DNA of 64,000 bases, taken from assembly GCA_025345505.1 (NCBI GenBank), contig JANVCC010000030.1, positions 4,697,053 through 4,761,052 on the forward strand, in the 5' to 3' direction. The position numbers and the translations under genes were made by a program. The DNA is from Todiramphus chloris collaris. Lineage: Eukaryota; Chordata; Aves; Coraciiformes; Alcedinidae. Below, one piece after another: positions 1 through 11,940 of this stretch; the stretch's first letter is position 1, and each line of letters begins with the position of its first letter. The notes beneath the pieces were generated by a model, which was not told where the DNA came from, made no database searches, and worked only from the letters and a program-made list of their open reading frames with translations.

Positions 1-3000
1 TACTTCACTGTTTTTAAAGGCAGGATCCCAGTCAATGTTTCTTGTAGTCAAGGAGAATCTGAGTTCAAAGGAATTTAAATTGTGTCCCAACAAAGCCCTA
101 TGGCATGCAGACAGGACAGAAAGCTTGGATGCATGTTCTGGATCTGTTTTATAAATAGAGGGTTTGGGGCCCATACAGTACTAAAAAGATATGCAGTGAT
201 TTCAAGACCTAGGGCCAGATCTCTTGGGTGAAGTTTCCTATTACATAGGTCTGTTATACTTAGCTTTAATTGCATAATTTCCTTTGTAAATGAAAAAAAC
301 CCAAAAAAAACCCAAAAACCCCAAAAAAAACCCAAAAACCCCAAAAAAACCCAACCAACCAACCAAAAAAAAAAAAAAAAAACAAAAAACCAAAAACCCC
401 AAACCAAAAACCAAATCAAACATTAGTCTGTGGCTTTCCAGTCTGGCATCATACCTGGGTAAACACCAACCAGTTGGAACACACTCCACTGGTTTTTACA
501 TGTTCACATATAGAAGTTGTGAGTAGCGGTAACAGTTTTGGCACCTTGAATAGAGGTTGCTATAGCCAGAAGAAATCCTGTGCTAACTAAAAATATTCAG
601 CATATGCCACTTACAGGTTTATCATCAGAAGACACTCTCCAGAAACCTCTTAGAAGGCAAATGATACCTACCTGCTTGCTTCCTTACTGCCTCTCATTTA
701 ACTGAGTTCTGTTTTCTTCACGTGCTAAACCAGAAGCTCCAACCTTTGAGCTGCCTAGACCAAGGAGGAAGTTCACCTAACTCCTTTCATCGATTACTGG
801 GAGAAAGAGGGTGCTGGCACTTTGGGAAAAAAAGGGATGTTAAGGTTATGTTAATGCAGTGGAAGACACAAGCTTCTTTGACCTTGAGGCAGCAGCAGCA
901 GGAGAGGTAACTTTGAGATAGTGAGAACTCAATAGATGATGTGGAGTAAAAAAGCCTGTAATAGCCATAAAAGCAGCTTGTCCATTAGAACCAGGAAATG
1001 TTAATGTTTCAGGTTAGCTTTTGAAGCAAGTTCTAGTTTTTCTCTGAGGATCTGAATAGATACCATAATTCCCACTCAAAAGAATATGGAAATTTACTTT
1101 CCTTTTTAAATAATTTACTTTCTTTCAGACCAGGTCACGTGCCTTGGGTATTTATAGAGAAATACTGGTATATTTGGATACAAGTGATATGTTCAAAAAG
1201 GACAGGTAATCCTGGCTGATCCTGAGGCTTTATGTCTTCAGAAAATCACACAAAACCTACTTCTTGAACTAGTTTCAAAATTTGCACTGAAACACATGAA
1301 CAGAGCCCTAAAAGACAGTGCACACTAAACTGAGGAAAAAAAAGGATAAATTCAGAAAGTTTGATAAGCCCACTTTGAAACCTAGTATGTCTCCAAGTAT
1401 CATCGTCATAAATGCAGGAAAAATTTCAGGGTTTTAGGATGAACAGATTGAAATGGGCTATGAAATCCACAATGTGATCTACTCTATAGTTACAATAATC
1501 TATTACCCAGACTTTATGTGTCCCAAAAAAGAGACAAGCCTCTTTCCTCAAAATACCCTGCACAAGTGAAAAAGTGAAAATCTGACTTCAAAAGCTCTTC
1601 AACACTGTAACAGCAGATCAAGTGTATTTTAATTAGAAAAAGATTTAGACTTCAAAATATGGTGCTGGCTCTGGACCTAAACTGCTCCAACACGCAGCCT
1701 GGCTGTCATATTTGAGCTGGGGCCTCTTACTTTTACTGTGGACATAAAGATGAAAAAATTCTCCCCTGTAACATTGGTGTGAGTCCAAATTGACAATAAA
1801 ATTACTTGAGTTTCTTGGGATTTACTCTAACAGGAAGTTTTATCGTTGCATATCAGCATTAGTCATGCATTAGGTTAGATGTCAAGTCAAAACAAAGTAA
1901 TCACATATTAAATTGTGAGGTCAAAACAAAAGTGAAGTCGTGAGTATACTATATTTAATAATCTGATGTTGATTTAATCGGACCAGTATGTCACCCAGCA
2001 AGCTGCCTGGAGGAATTCAAGTCTTTGTTTTAGCTACATAAACCCCATTACATAGTATGCTTCTCTTTGGATAAGTGAAGACCTTAGGTAAATATCTCTG
2101 CATACTTGATTTGATGAGGAATTGCATTCTTAATTAACCATTCGTAAGGATAGGAAGTCAGAAATTCTTTTATCTTCAGATGTGGACATTTCTGTAATCT
2201 GAAGATGGACAAAACCACCCACTTTCTAGCAGCGTGTTTATTCGACGTGTACTCTACGAACTCAAAAGTCATGTTGGTTTGTTGCAGCAGCCTTTGCCAT
2301 TCTCTGAGGCACGTTACAGATAAAACAAGCTGCTTTTAAGTGACCAGGAAGTTAACTGAGTCACTGAAGAAAGCTCACCAGAATTAAATATTATTTTACC
2401 AAAATTTGGCAAATTCACTCTCCTCATTGCTGGTACTTGAATGTTAAAGTATCCAATAATGTATTTTGATTTCCAATTGTTTTGGTTATTTCGCCCCTTG
2501 GAATAACACAGCTCTACTCCAGATGTACTTCAATCTTCTCTACTGCTTCTGCCAATTTTCTGTTTTCTGTTTTCCATTCGCTTAGTGCTCTCATCACGAG
2601 CAATGTGTCTGTGTCACTTCCTCCCTGTATGTTCAGGCTTTTTCTTGAATCATGCAATATGTAGGAAGAAAAGACAAAAGGAGAACACAAGCTCTTTATG
2701 GTTGCTATTTTTAAATACAGGAACTTCTGTGGGGCTGTTTGAAAAGGAGATTCCTTTTGAAAAGTAGATAATAAACCACATGCTAGAAATAACATGCATG
2801 TACAACTAATCTTGCACAACCTCATGTCCCAGCCTTCTAGCAGGTCACAATAAGTGAGACTCCAAAGGGTATAAAATAGCCAAAGAGAACAGAGAATTAT
2901 GTTCCCAAGTGTACCTGATGCTGTGGGGATTTGTGATATTTGCAGAAAGCCGTGGACTGTCACCACTGATCTGGGCCACTGGGTTGCTGGTATCTCTTCT

Positions 3001-3040
3001 TTCGCCCCTCTCCTTCTCAAGGACAGGCCTGACTTACATA
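1..3040. other. Intergenic region upstream of GOLIM4
   Basis: This stretch is AT-rich and I see no supportable gene in it. Apart from the A/C-rich tract at 291-412, it holds only short open frames without recognisable domains. The longest is a 168-codon minus-strand frame ending near 2514, which matches no family I know and has no splice context. I recognise no RNA gene here. Confidence 0.6.
291..412. repeat. A/C-rich low-complexity tract
   Basis: The tract consists of runs of 4-20 A interrupted by CC, CCC or CCCC on the + strand. It creates artificial Lys/Pro/Asn-rich frames on + and Phe/Trp/Gly-rich frames on -. It resembles an expanded and decayed poly(A)-type simple repeat. No transposon body is visible next to it. 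Confidence 0.85.
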
Positions 3041-3142
3041 ATCATAGAATCATTGAATTATAGAATAGTTTGGGTTGGAAGGGACTGTAAAGATCATCTA
3101 GTTCCAACCCCCCTGACACAGGCAGGGGCACTTTCCACTAGA
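3041..3142 (-). mobile_element. CR1 LINE 3'-end fragment (minus strand)
   Basis: On the + strand this starts ATCATAGAATCATTGAAT, then GGTTGGAAGGGACTG, then a block ending near ATCTAGTTCCAACCCC. This is the reverse complement of the bird CR1 3' terminus. Only about 100 bp of the 3' end is left and no reverse-transcriptase sequence remains, as is usual for 5'-truncated CR1 copies. Confidence 0.88.
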
Positions 3143-6100
3143 GGTGGGCACTTGGTCTGCTGGCGGTCTCACATAGTAGTTCTGAATGCCCAGCTGAGGA
3201 GAAGATTATCTTATGTTTAAAACAGAATGAGTGGAAACCAGCAAGAATATGTTCACAGTACACATGGATACTCTATTATGAAACAGCAAGAGAAATTCAG
3301 GTAAGAAAAACACTGCCTTTGGGTTTCTGCCAGGACAGAAATGTATTCCAGCTAGGAACTGTTGTAGCATTAAATGGTGCCACAGTACCAGGCAACGTGC
3401 CGGGGTGTGGTGATGACTGTACTCCAGCAATGTGATTCCACTTCAAAGAGTGTAATCAGGAGTAAAACCACTGATGCTGCTTAACATCCTAATCCTGTTC
3501 ACATTCCTGTTTTACTACTAGTTTTGTTATTTTTGCCTAAACAAATTGTTTCAACAAAGTTTATCTCTGAAAACCTTGTGTTTTATAGTTTACTGTGGAA
3601 AGCAATGGTAGCTTTTCCTGTGCTTCCAGTATTTATAAAGTATTTTTCCATGTTATTAGATGCTAGTTGATACCACATTTCAGCCTTTCCTTCATGACTC
3701 ATTCTCCTCTACCCAGCCACCTATTTGCATGAAACTTTCAGGAATGTAATATCTGAGATTGCTGCCCTCTGATAAGTCTGCTCGAATCAGACAATGAAAG
3801 AGTAAAACATAGAAACACAACACCCTTGGGTGATGGCAGCATAATTTCCTGAGGACATTGAATTAAAAGAAAAAAAAAAAAAAACCCAACAAAAAGTCAT
3901 GCACAGAGCTGGACGAGGCTGTTCATCATCATGGCCAGAACACAAGAATGTCTGGTAACATAAATGAGGAGATTTTTCTCTCAAGGCTCATTATTTACTA
4001 TGCATTATTTCCATACAAAGCTTCTTGATAGCAGCCATAGCACTGCTTCGCTCACAGTGTAAATGTGCCGTGTAAATGCTTGTAAAAGTTTATGAGCTCC
4101 ATTGCCTCAAATCACTTACAACTCAGGTATGATTCCTAAATCACCCATGTGCATGCTGTCTCCTGGCTGTCCTTAACCTTTCAGGGCAATACTTGGCTTA
4201 GTTTGTGCCACGTCACAAGCCAAGAGCTCCTCTGCACTGACTGAAAAGCATTGTTAGAGACGCATTGTTACCTAACTGTAAAAGACATGAGTCCCCTTGT
4301 AACACAGCTCTATCAGAGACTTCATTAACTACTTTTTTCACCCACACACGGTCCAGAAGCTGTTGCCTTCATCTCACACGCTTCCTGCCTTGCTTATTGA
4401 TGCTGCTGAGCACTCACACCCTTATCACTGATTTCTTTATTTCATGGCCTGATCTCCACGAGACTTCAAGGTGCAAAGCAGCAGCCTGGTTTCTACTCCA
4501 TCTTCTGGAGAGCTCCCACTAGGTGGCACCGACTATCTGACATTCTTCTCTCCACCCTTGCTTTGCTCCAGGTCTTCTCTCTCTGCAGCATTTCTAAACA
4601 CTGAGCTCATCGGGTTTATAACTGCAAAAACAAACAGCTCCTGGGATCTTTTTTTTCTACAGTGCTGCACGGATTCAAGCCAAAAGATGAGCTATGCTTT
4701 TTCACAGACAAAAAGATCTATTTCCAATGTCACTTCTACAGCTAGTTCAAGAACCTCACTGGTATATCCATTAATTACTTCTTTCAGGACCATCTTCATA
4801 AGACAAGTACTCAGTGGTTCTTTACTTTGCCATCCTCACATGTGCACGCATACTCAACTGAACCTCTGCAGAAATATCCATTATCCCAGACAGACTGACA
4901 AGCTGGTCAAACAGGGAAAGCTATGAGGAAAACTGTTGTGGTGACTGATACCTGCCAGCAGGAATTTATGTCCTGGTAAATGGGACTCAAACAGAAACTG
5001 AATCAGGCAAAATGTGGCTCAAAGAGGTTTTGGTAGCAAACAAAAAAATTACCCTCTCTAGAGGAAGCAGTCAAGAGAAGTTCTTCGCCAATAGGACAGA
5101 AGCAATCTTGGACATCTCAGATTTAAAATATTCACAGTGCACAAAACCAAGTGATTTAAAACACAGCAAAGAGCTGTACTGGTATCAGTGAAATGGAGAA
5201 AAGGTTTGCAAACCTGGGGACTGGGATCATCACATCACCTTAATTAAGATGTCCGGTCATGTGCATCAAGCCATCTGAACACCAGGACCATGTTAATTTA
5301 ACCCTACAGCAGCTCACACAGGAAAGAAGAATTCCACTCAAATTCTTCAAGGCATTTGAGCTACCAGTAAGAGAAATTGCACGAAAAGTAAACACTAATC
5401 AAAACAAACAAAGAAAAATAATAATAAAAAAAAAACCCAACAACAAATCCCCACACACAGTGAAGACTAAGGAACAAAAATTGAGAAAACTGCAGAATTT
5501 TCTGAAACACAACAAATGATGAGAGTTTTCACTTAAATTGAGGACTTCTCTTCTTTAGCAAGAGCTCAGCGAGTTCCTAGACAGCCTTCTACGAGTTAAG
5601 GCCCAGACACTGCAAAGAAGTATGCATGTGTTGAAGTGCATCTAATCCCACCAAGTTCAACAGTGACACTTGAAACACAAAATGCTACAAATCTTTCAGA
5701 AGAGGTTAATATTTTTCTGACAGGTCTTCCTCAAACTGAACTATTTTCTCCACTCCTTTATATTCTTTTATGTTCCCAAACAAATCTGCAAAATTCCTGG
5801 GCACTGGAACTGATTTTATTTTGTAATGTAATTGTAAAGCACTTCCAAGACTAACAATTAGGAAGATGGAAATGAATGTGAGTATGTCTGTTGAAGTCCT
5901 GAGGTCATTTTAATCTCATTTAGAGTTCTTTATCTACATTTCTTCAGGTTTTATACATAAATTCCTCAGTGTTTGTTTTCTCTCCTCAAATTAACTCTAC
6001 AAAGCAAACAGTTCTTTCCAAACTCTGCTTAAAAGTGGCCATTTCAGATCCTTTAAAAATCACAAAAGTATTATGGACATAAACATCAATGCCATTTACA

Positions 6101-8257
6101 TTAGTTCATCGGTCTCTACCTTATCTTACAGTGCAATGATAATGGAAACAGTTATGAGGATGAGATTTCTCTTTCCTGGAAGGCCAGAGAGTTTTACAGC
6201 TGTAAGATATCAGACCCTGGCTTTTATTCAGGTGCTGGAAAACCAAAAGACTGTGAAAAAACCAGACAAATCCAACAAGACTGGAAAAAGCAAGGGATGG
6301 AACAATTCAGAATTCACTGACCTATTTACTCCTCCATCTGCCATGGCCTGCAGTCTGGACAGCCCAATGGGAAATGCACCAGGACAATGTAATCACTGGG
6401 GATTATTCTATGTATCAGAAAAAAACAATGTCTGCAGTCTGCGTTCCTAAGTTCAACATTTTCCTCTAACTCATAAAATATGGAATGCAACTGCTATCTT
6501 CAGAAACACTAACTTGGAGAAGCTCACTTCCCCCACAGAATTTGTCAGCTAGGACACAGGATTCCTCAACACTGCTGCGTGGAAAAACCACCAAGCTCCT
6601 GTGTCCAAACTGGGTTTATATTTACATGATGCTCCTCCAGGAGTTAGATTTTTCTCTGGTTCCCACCTCCCTGCAGGCACAGCCCCATGTCTTTTATGTG
6701 TAGTTGCTTGTACTGCAAAACACATCCACCTGCACGGGGCACGCTGGGCTTTATTGCTGTTTGTGTTTCACTTAGTGGTTCAGATGGATCTGTAGTCTAA
6801 ACATAACACACAGAAGCAAAATACACGCAGATCCCTGTCTCGGAGCACTTCTGTTCTATGCAAATAACATGCTGTTAGATAAGTGCCTAAAGGCTCAAAT
6901 ACCCAGCCCCTTATCATAAGAGTATTCATATTATCATTAGCGCTCAAGTATTACTTTTCTTTCTTGTAAAACACCATCTCTCAGGAACACAGGGGTTCCA
7001 GTTGCAGGTTTCTTATAAGGTAGATCATCTGAGCATTGTTTTAAGTCATTTCACAATTTAACACAGTATTCAAATGATATGGGATCCTACTATTTAAGTG
7101 TTTACTATCAGTTTTTATGGTAGCTGTCACATTAAGAACAATGGAGCTGGTAATGGTGTGAGGAGCATTTTTTTCTGGGGATTGCAGCAAAAGGCTGATC
7201 AAATTGTACTGTTCCTTAGAAATTGTTCTGCCTTGACAGGCAACTAATAGGTCCAAGACAGGATACCCTGGAGTCCTGCCCCTGGAAGTTCATCTGTGGT
7301 GACTGGATGGCAGTGAGATGAAGTAACGTATGGCAATCCCAAGTGCATCCTATGCGTGTCAGACTTACAGTGAACGTGTAGATCTGTGGTCCACAAAGCT
7401 CCATCACTTCCCAGTCCTATTAAAACAATTGTACTTTTTAATGCACCTGCTTACCCATGTTAATTATATACAAAAGAAAGTGCTTTGGAGCCAGCAAAAT
7501 GACAAGATTATTTAAGCCAAGAAGTACCAGGAACAAGATATTCCATGTGTAGCCTCCTCACTCATCTCCACTAGGAGAATTTCTCACCTCAGCATGGAAT
7601 GTGGTTTAACCTATTCTATGTACCAATGCAGAATTTTCTTACTAGTGTTTTATCTCTGTTCCTACCATCAATGCTGAGTCATTTAGAAAAACATCCCTTT
7701 ATAGGCATCCCGGAGGTAGGAGTCAGTTATGATCTGCTGTTCTACAGTCAGAACCAAGGCACCAAAAAAGAAGTGTCAAAGACACATTGAGTGGCCAGGT
7801 TGGGATACATTATGCTTGATTTCTTTTTTTTTTTCATTTTCTTGTTCAGAATATTAAGCAGCAAAGCACTTGCTATATTAAAACACAGCCCTCCTTGTCC
7901 TCACCTCAAATTAGGACATCAGCAAACACAGTTCGACTGTTTACTTACACTGGACACTCAGACACAGGCTCCTATTGGATGGTCAGCTATTAAAAGCCTG
8001 GCTTCCCCTAATGTCTCTAACTATGACCTCAGACAAGGATAAATTCAACTTTCCCACCTCTTGAAGTCCAACCTTTTGATTCCTTCAGTTCCTGACCACT
8101 ACTAAATGACACCAAGAATTCAAACACTCTTTGTATGTATTAGTAAGCTTCAGTCACTGGACAAAAAGGTCATTCTTGCCTAAACATCTGCAGTTGGAAT
8201 GCACTTTGTAACTGGAGAGGTAATAATATATGTCTTGCCAGTAAATTCCTTAACTTC

Positions 8258-8317
8258 TGGCAATGTACAGTGAAGGGGCTGTGACATGTTTGGGACAACC
8301 TTCACTGTACATTGCCA
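8258..8317. repeat. Perfect 19-bp inverted repeat with 22-nt loop
   Basis: The left arm at 8258-8276 reads TGGCAATGTACAGTGAAGG and the right arm at 8299-8317 is its exact reverse complement. They are separated by 22 nt. Similarity stops abruptly outside the arms. The segment could fold as RNA into a small hairpin of pre-miRNA-like size, or it may be a non-autonomous transposon remnant or a template-switch fold-back. I do not recognise it as a named microRNA. Confidence 0.8.
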
Positions 8318-8355
8318 TCACTTTGGATCCCTCATCCATTGACTGGTAGGATTTT

Positions 8356-8375
8356 AAAAAAAAAAAAAAAAAAAA
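8356..8375 (+). repeat. Poly(A) tract
   Basis: An uninterrupted run of about 20 A lies shortly downstream of the hairpin. No retroposed gene body is recognisable upstream of it. Confidence 0.85.
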
Positions 8376-11061
8376 GACCTGCTGCCTGATCTACTTAACT
8401 GCTGTGTTCATTGGATCATTCTGGAAAAACTTAAAGCTGTTCAGTGATCATTTTTATTAGAAGCCAGTATCCCTAGCTAGAAAATAATCACAGAAGCAAG
8501 CTTGGTAAAATTGACAGTGAGAAAATGAAAGAAAATACAAGAGAATTACAGTAAGAGAAGGACAACAAACAAAGGAATCAAAACCCAAACCCCAATGTAG
8601 TTCTGTAGTGTCCAGCCTTAGTGAGGACTTGCTTCCCGCATCCTGTGGTTGATTGTGAGAAGCAATGTCCCAAAGGAATGGGACACTTCTAATATCTCTC
8701 CCCTAAACAGGTTCCCTGCTATCCACATGAGTCTGAGCATGTGTAACCTTTTCTTCTGTCAGGGAACTTAGAGGGTTATACTTTATATGTTGCTGCTCTA
8801 ATTTTTCAAAACTTAGAGGAACTTCATTGTGCTCAGCACTTCTACAAGCTGATGATATTTGTCTGAAATTGTGTTGGCCAACTGCTTGTACTTACAAGCC
8901 ACAAACTGACAGACGGTTTGATTGCACAAGCTTCATTTGCTTAGGAAATGAAGCTAAAGATGATAAATAGGTGTGTGCAAACACCTGCCCATGAATGCCC
9001 CGTTGCAGCCTCCAAGCATGCTCCCCATGGCACGTGGCTCCAAAAGCATTTATCCCCCACCTTTCCTGATTGCATCATTGACTTATTCAGCGATTAGTCA
9101 AAGTAACATTCCTCTCCTAATTTAATGCTTTTTAATATATTACAGTCTATTTCAGGTCCAAACCTTTCTATTTTGGGACTTCCAATTCAAATTTGCCTAA
9201 TAGCTTCACATAATAGTCCCTTGCTCCCAATAAATTCCTCATTTTAACTCTAATTGGTTTGCTCATGAAGAATCACAATTTACATGAGCCGAAGAGGAGA
9301 TACATCACTAGCTACTACTGAATAGAAGTAATAATTGATTAAGCAAAAGGCGATACTAATTTGCTTCTTTTCTCAGCATTTGTTAATGATATTGCCCGTT
9401 TCTACGAGCTGCTAAAGCATACTTACAACAATCAATTAAATGTATTTGGAATAGAAATCGAATAACAATGTCAGTTTAGTGTCCTCTTATATTTATGATC
9501 TCTATTCATCATAATGATAACCCAAAGTGACTACCATATGCAGATGGAAGTTACTCGTCAGCCAATTGTTCTCCAGTGCAAAGTGATTAAAACTAAAGGC
9601 GCAGACTGGTTTTAAGAAAGGTAATGTAAGAAATAAGTGAAAACATAAGGAATTAAATAATTTTAATAGCTGCAATACTGAAGAATAAATCAACTTCAGC
9701 GATTTCAAGGTCTCAGTCTAGAAATAAAAAATTGTCTCATGCTACTTAACTGAGCTCAGCCTGAGGAGCCTGGTAACGCAAAAACGCTCAGGATACCTCT
9801 GAAGGAGTCTAGGAGAGGAAGGGAAGAGGGATTTTGCGCGATACTAAGAAACCTACTGGGACTACTTTGTGAAAGAAATGGATACTATAAACCTGCATGA
9901 AGAGAAGTCAATTTGAAACACTTATGGTTTTGAATAAAAGGTTTAAATGTAGCTCCAAGAAGCTTCTTAAAGGCAAAAGGAAAGAGTATGATTTTTTTTA
10001 AAGTATCACTATTTCAAAGCAATTACAGTTTCTTCCTGGGTATCCAACTCATAATATTGAGCATTTCAGTCCTCAGAGAGCAGGAATTCTGTTAAAAAAC
10101 AACGAACATATATTTGAACTACATTTAGAGAGAAGTCACACCAGATTGTGATACTGACTGCTATTAATTACTGCTACATGTAGAATATTTAATAGCAACT
10201 TTTTAAGCTTCTGATGTAGCTTTTCTTTTAAGGGCAGAATAACGCCTGTGAAAAAACACAGTTCAACGAGTCAGATATATTTAGAGAAAACAACTTTGGA
10301 GTATGTCTTTCATTTTTTTGCTTATTATAACTTTATGTTATCTTGAGTCTCAGCTGTGGTAAATTTTCTCTGTACTAAAGCATGTGACTGGAGAGAACTC
10401 AGTTATGCTAACTCTCAAATCACACCAATTAAGGATAAATGCCATTAAGAGCTGTCTCACCTTTGTACAGACGACAATGGCATTAGCACAGACGTACCCT
10501 GGGCCTGAATTAAGATTCACCAGAGGCCTGAGCTCGGCTCTTGGAGAGAACAAAGGCAAAGAGCACGAAGGCCGTGCCGCACGGTACCTCTCGGGTGCAT
10601 CCAGCGCCCCGAACTAAAGCACGGCCAACGACGTACGGAAAAAATAAATGAACCTGATGAATAGTGTAAATAATCAGGTGCTTGGTTATAAGAACGGGTT
10701 CTTTGGGACTCTGCCTCCTCCGTACGAGACCCCTCACCCCCAGAGGCCGAGGGTTCCGCAAGTCCCCGTGGCTGCGGGGTCCGGGTACCCTCCAACCGCC
10801 ACAAGCCTCGTCTCCCCGGGCCCCGTCAGCGCCACACCCGCTACACCTGCCTTGTCCCACACGGTGCCTCACACCCCTGACCCTTCACACGGGGCCGGGC
10901 GGGCACACGGGCCCGTCCCCCGCGGGGGGCCGCCTCGCCAGCCCGGCCCCGAGGCGCCCCCCGCACCAGTTCGGGCCGAGCCGTTCTGGGCCGGGCGGGC
11001 GGAGAGGGGGCGGGCGGAGGGAAGCGTAGCGCCCGGCGGGTCGGACGGACGCGGCGGGCAC

Positions 11062-11066
11062 CCAAT
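11062..11066 (+). promoter_or_regulatory. CCAAT box (distal)
   Basis: A CCAAT core sits in the CpG island about 690 nt before the start codon, and a second copy lies 55 nt downstream. Paired CCAAT boxes are typical NF-Y sites in TATA-less promoters. Binding is inferred. Confidence 0.45.
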
Positions 11067-11116
11067 GCGCTCAGGCGCTGCCGCCCTGAAGGGAGGGGAG
11101 AGACCCGCGGTTGGGC

Positions 11117-11121
11117 CCAAT
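11117..11121 (+). promoter_or_regulatory. CCAAT box (proximal)
   Basis: This second CCAAT core lies in the context GGGCCCAATGAGG. With the copy at 11062 it places likely transcription initiation about 60-120 nt further downstream. The role is inferred. Confidence 0.45.
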
Positions 11122-11753
11122 GAGGCCGCGCCCGGAGCGGGACTTCCTTCGGGGATCCCGCGGCGGGGAGCCGCGGCACAGCGGAGGTGACACGTAAGTG
11201 CGGGGCCGGGGAAGTTGCCTTTGTTCCTGTCGGGCGGCGGCAGCGGAGCCACCGGCCGGGCGGGTCCCCGCGCGGGGCCGGGCCAGAGGCACCGCCCGAG
11301 GCGAGCAGGGAACCGCCCCCGCCCCGCAGCTCCTCTCCCGCAGGCCGCCGTAAGCTAGCGCCGCTGTCCGCCCCTGCTGCGGGGACCCGGCGGAGCTGGG
11401 CCGGACCGGTCAGCTGGGAACCGTCCCCGGAGGGCCGGGCAGCACCGGGCAGCCCTGCGGCCGCAGCATGCGGCTGGGCCGCCCGCCCCGCGCCGCGCAG
11501 AGTCCCGCCGGCCCCGCTCCGGCGCGAAGGGCCCGCCGCACGTAGGGGAAAGTCGCCCGGGACGTCGCGGCCGCGGCGGTGCCCAGGGGCCGAGGCGTTC
11601 GGCCGGTGCCTCTCTCCACCTCTCCATCCCTCCCTCCTCTTCTTCCCGGCGCGGGCCCCGGGGCCTCCGATGTCGCCGCCTCGTCTTCCGCCTCTTCCAG
11701 CCGCCCGCTGCTGAGCCGTGAGGGGCGGGGGCCTTCGGGGCCCCGCCGGGGAC

Positions 11754-11940
11754 ATGGGCAACGGGATGTGCTCCCGAAAACAGAAGCGGATTTTCCAGAC
11801 CCTCCTTCTCTTGACTGTGGTGTTCGGCTTCCTCTACGGGGCGATGCTCTACTACGAGCTGCAGGGCCAGCTGAGGAGGGCTGAGGCCACGGCGCTCAAG
11901 TACCAGCAGCACCAAGAGTCCCTCTCGGCTCAGTTACAAG
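11754..11940 (+). CDS. GOLIM4: GOLIM4 coding exon 1
   Basis: This exon encodes residues 1-62 plus one base of codon 63: the cytosolic tail, the membrane anchor (about 13-34, rich in Leu, Val and Phe) and the start of the coiled coil, ending ESLSAQLQ. The donor is CAAG|GTACTT (phase 1). It lies wholly in the CpG island. Confidence 0.96.

Larger units (their letters stand above)
3143..10719. other. Intergenic region without recognised genes
   Basis: I could support no coding gene in this interval. Open frames are short and lack splice context or known motifs; the largest, a plus-strand frame of 151 codons ending at 4926, looks random. The items that stand out are the perfect inverted repeat at 8258-8317 and the poly(A) tract at 8356-8375. 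Confidence 0.6.
10720..11940 (+). promoter_or_regulatory. GOLIM4: CpG-island promoter of GOLIM4
   Basis: Base composition changes abruptly from AT-rich to strongly GC- and CpG-rich near 10720 and returns to background just after exon 1. Visible elements are GC boxes (GGGCGGGC near 10991-11014) and two CCAAT boxes at 11062-11066 and 11117-11121. No convincing TATA box is present. This fits a broad, TATA-less housekeeping promoter, in line with the wide expression of GOLIM4 in vertebrates. The start site cannot be fixed from sequence; about 11150-11250 is my inference from the CCAAT positions. Confidence 0.82.

Noticed and set aside
75..526. Lys/Asn/Pro-rich and Phe/Trp/Gly-rich frames near the left edge
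   Set aside because: They are translations of the A/C-rich tract at 291-412 on the two strands.
11187..11714. 175-codon plus-strand frame just upstream of exon 1
   Set aside because: Same GC-driven openness. It begins at a non-ATG codon, overlaps promoter sequence and is in another frame from GOLIM4.
11718..11753. 12-residue N-terminal extension of GOLIM4
   Set aside because: The codon at 11718 is GTG, and an in-frame TGA lies at 11712. The ATG at 11754 has a good context and matches the conserved N-terminus.
10841..11761. 306-codon minus-strand frame across the CpG island
   Set aside because: It is Pro/Arg/Gly/Ala-rich, as expected where GC-rich DNA lacks stop codons. Several frames on both strands are open here at once and none resembles a known protein.
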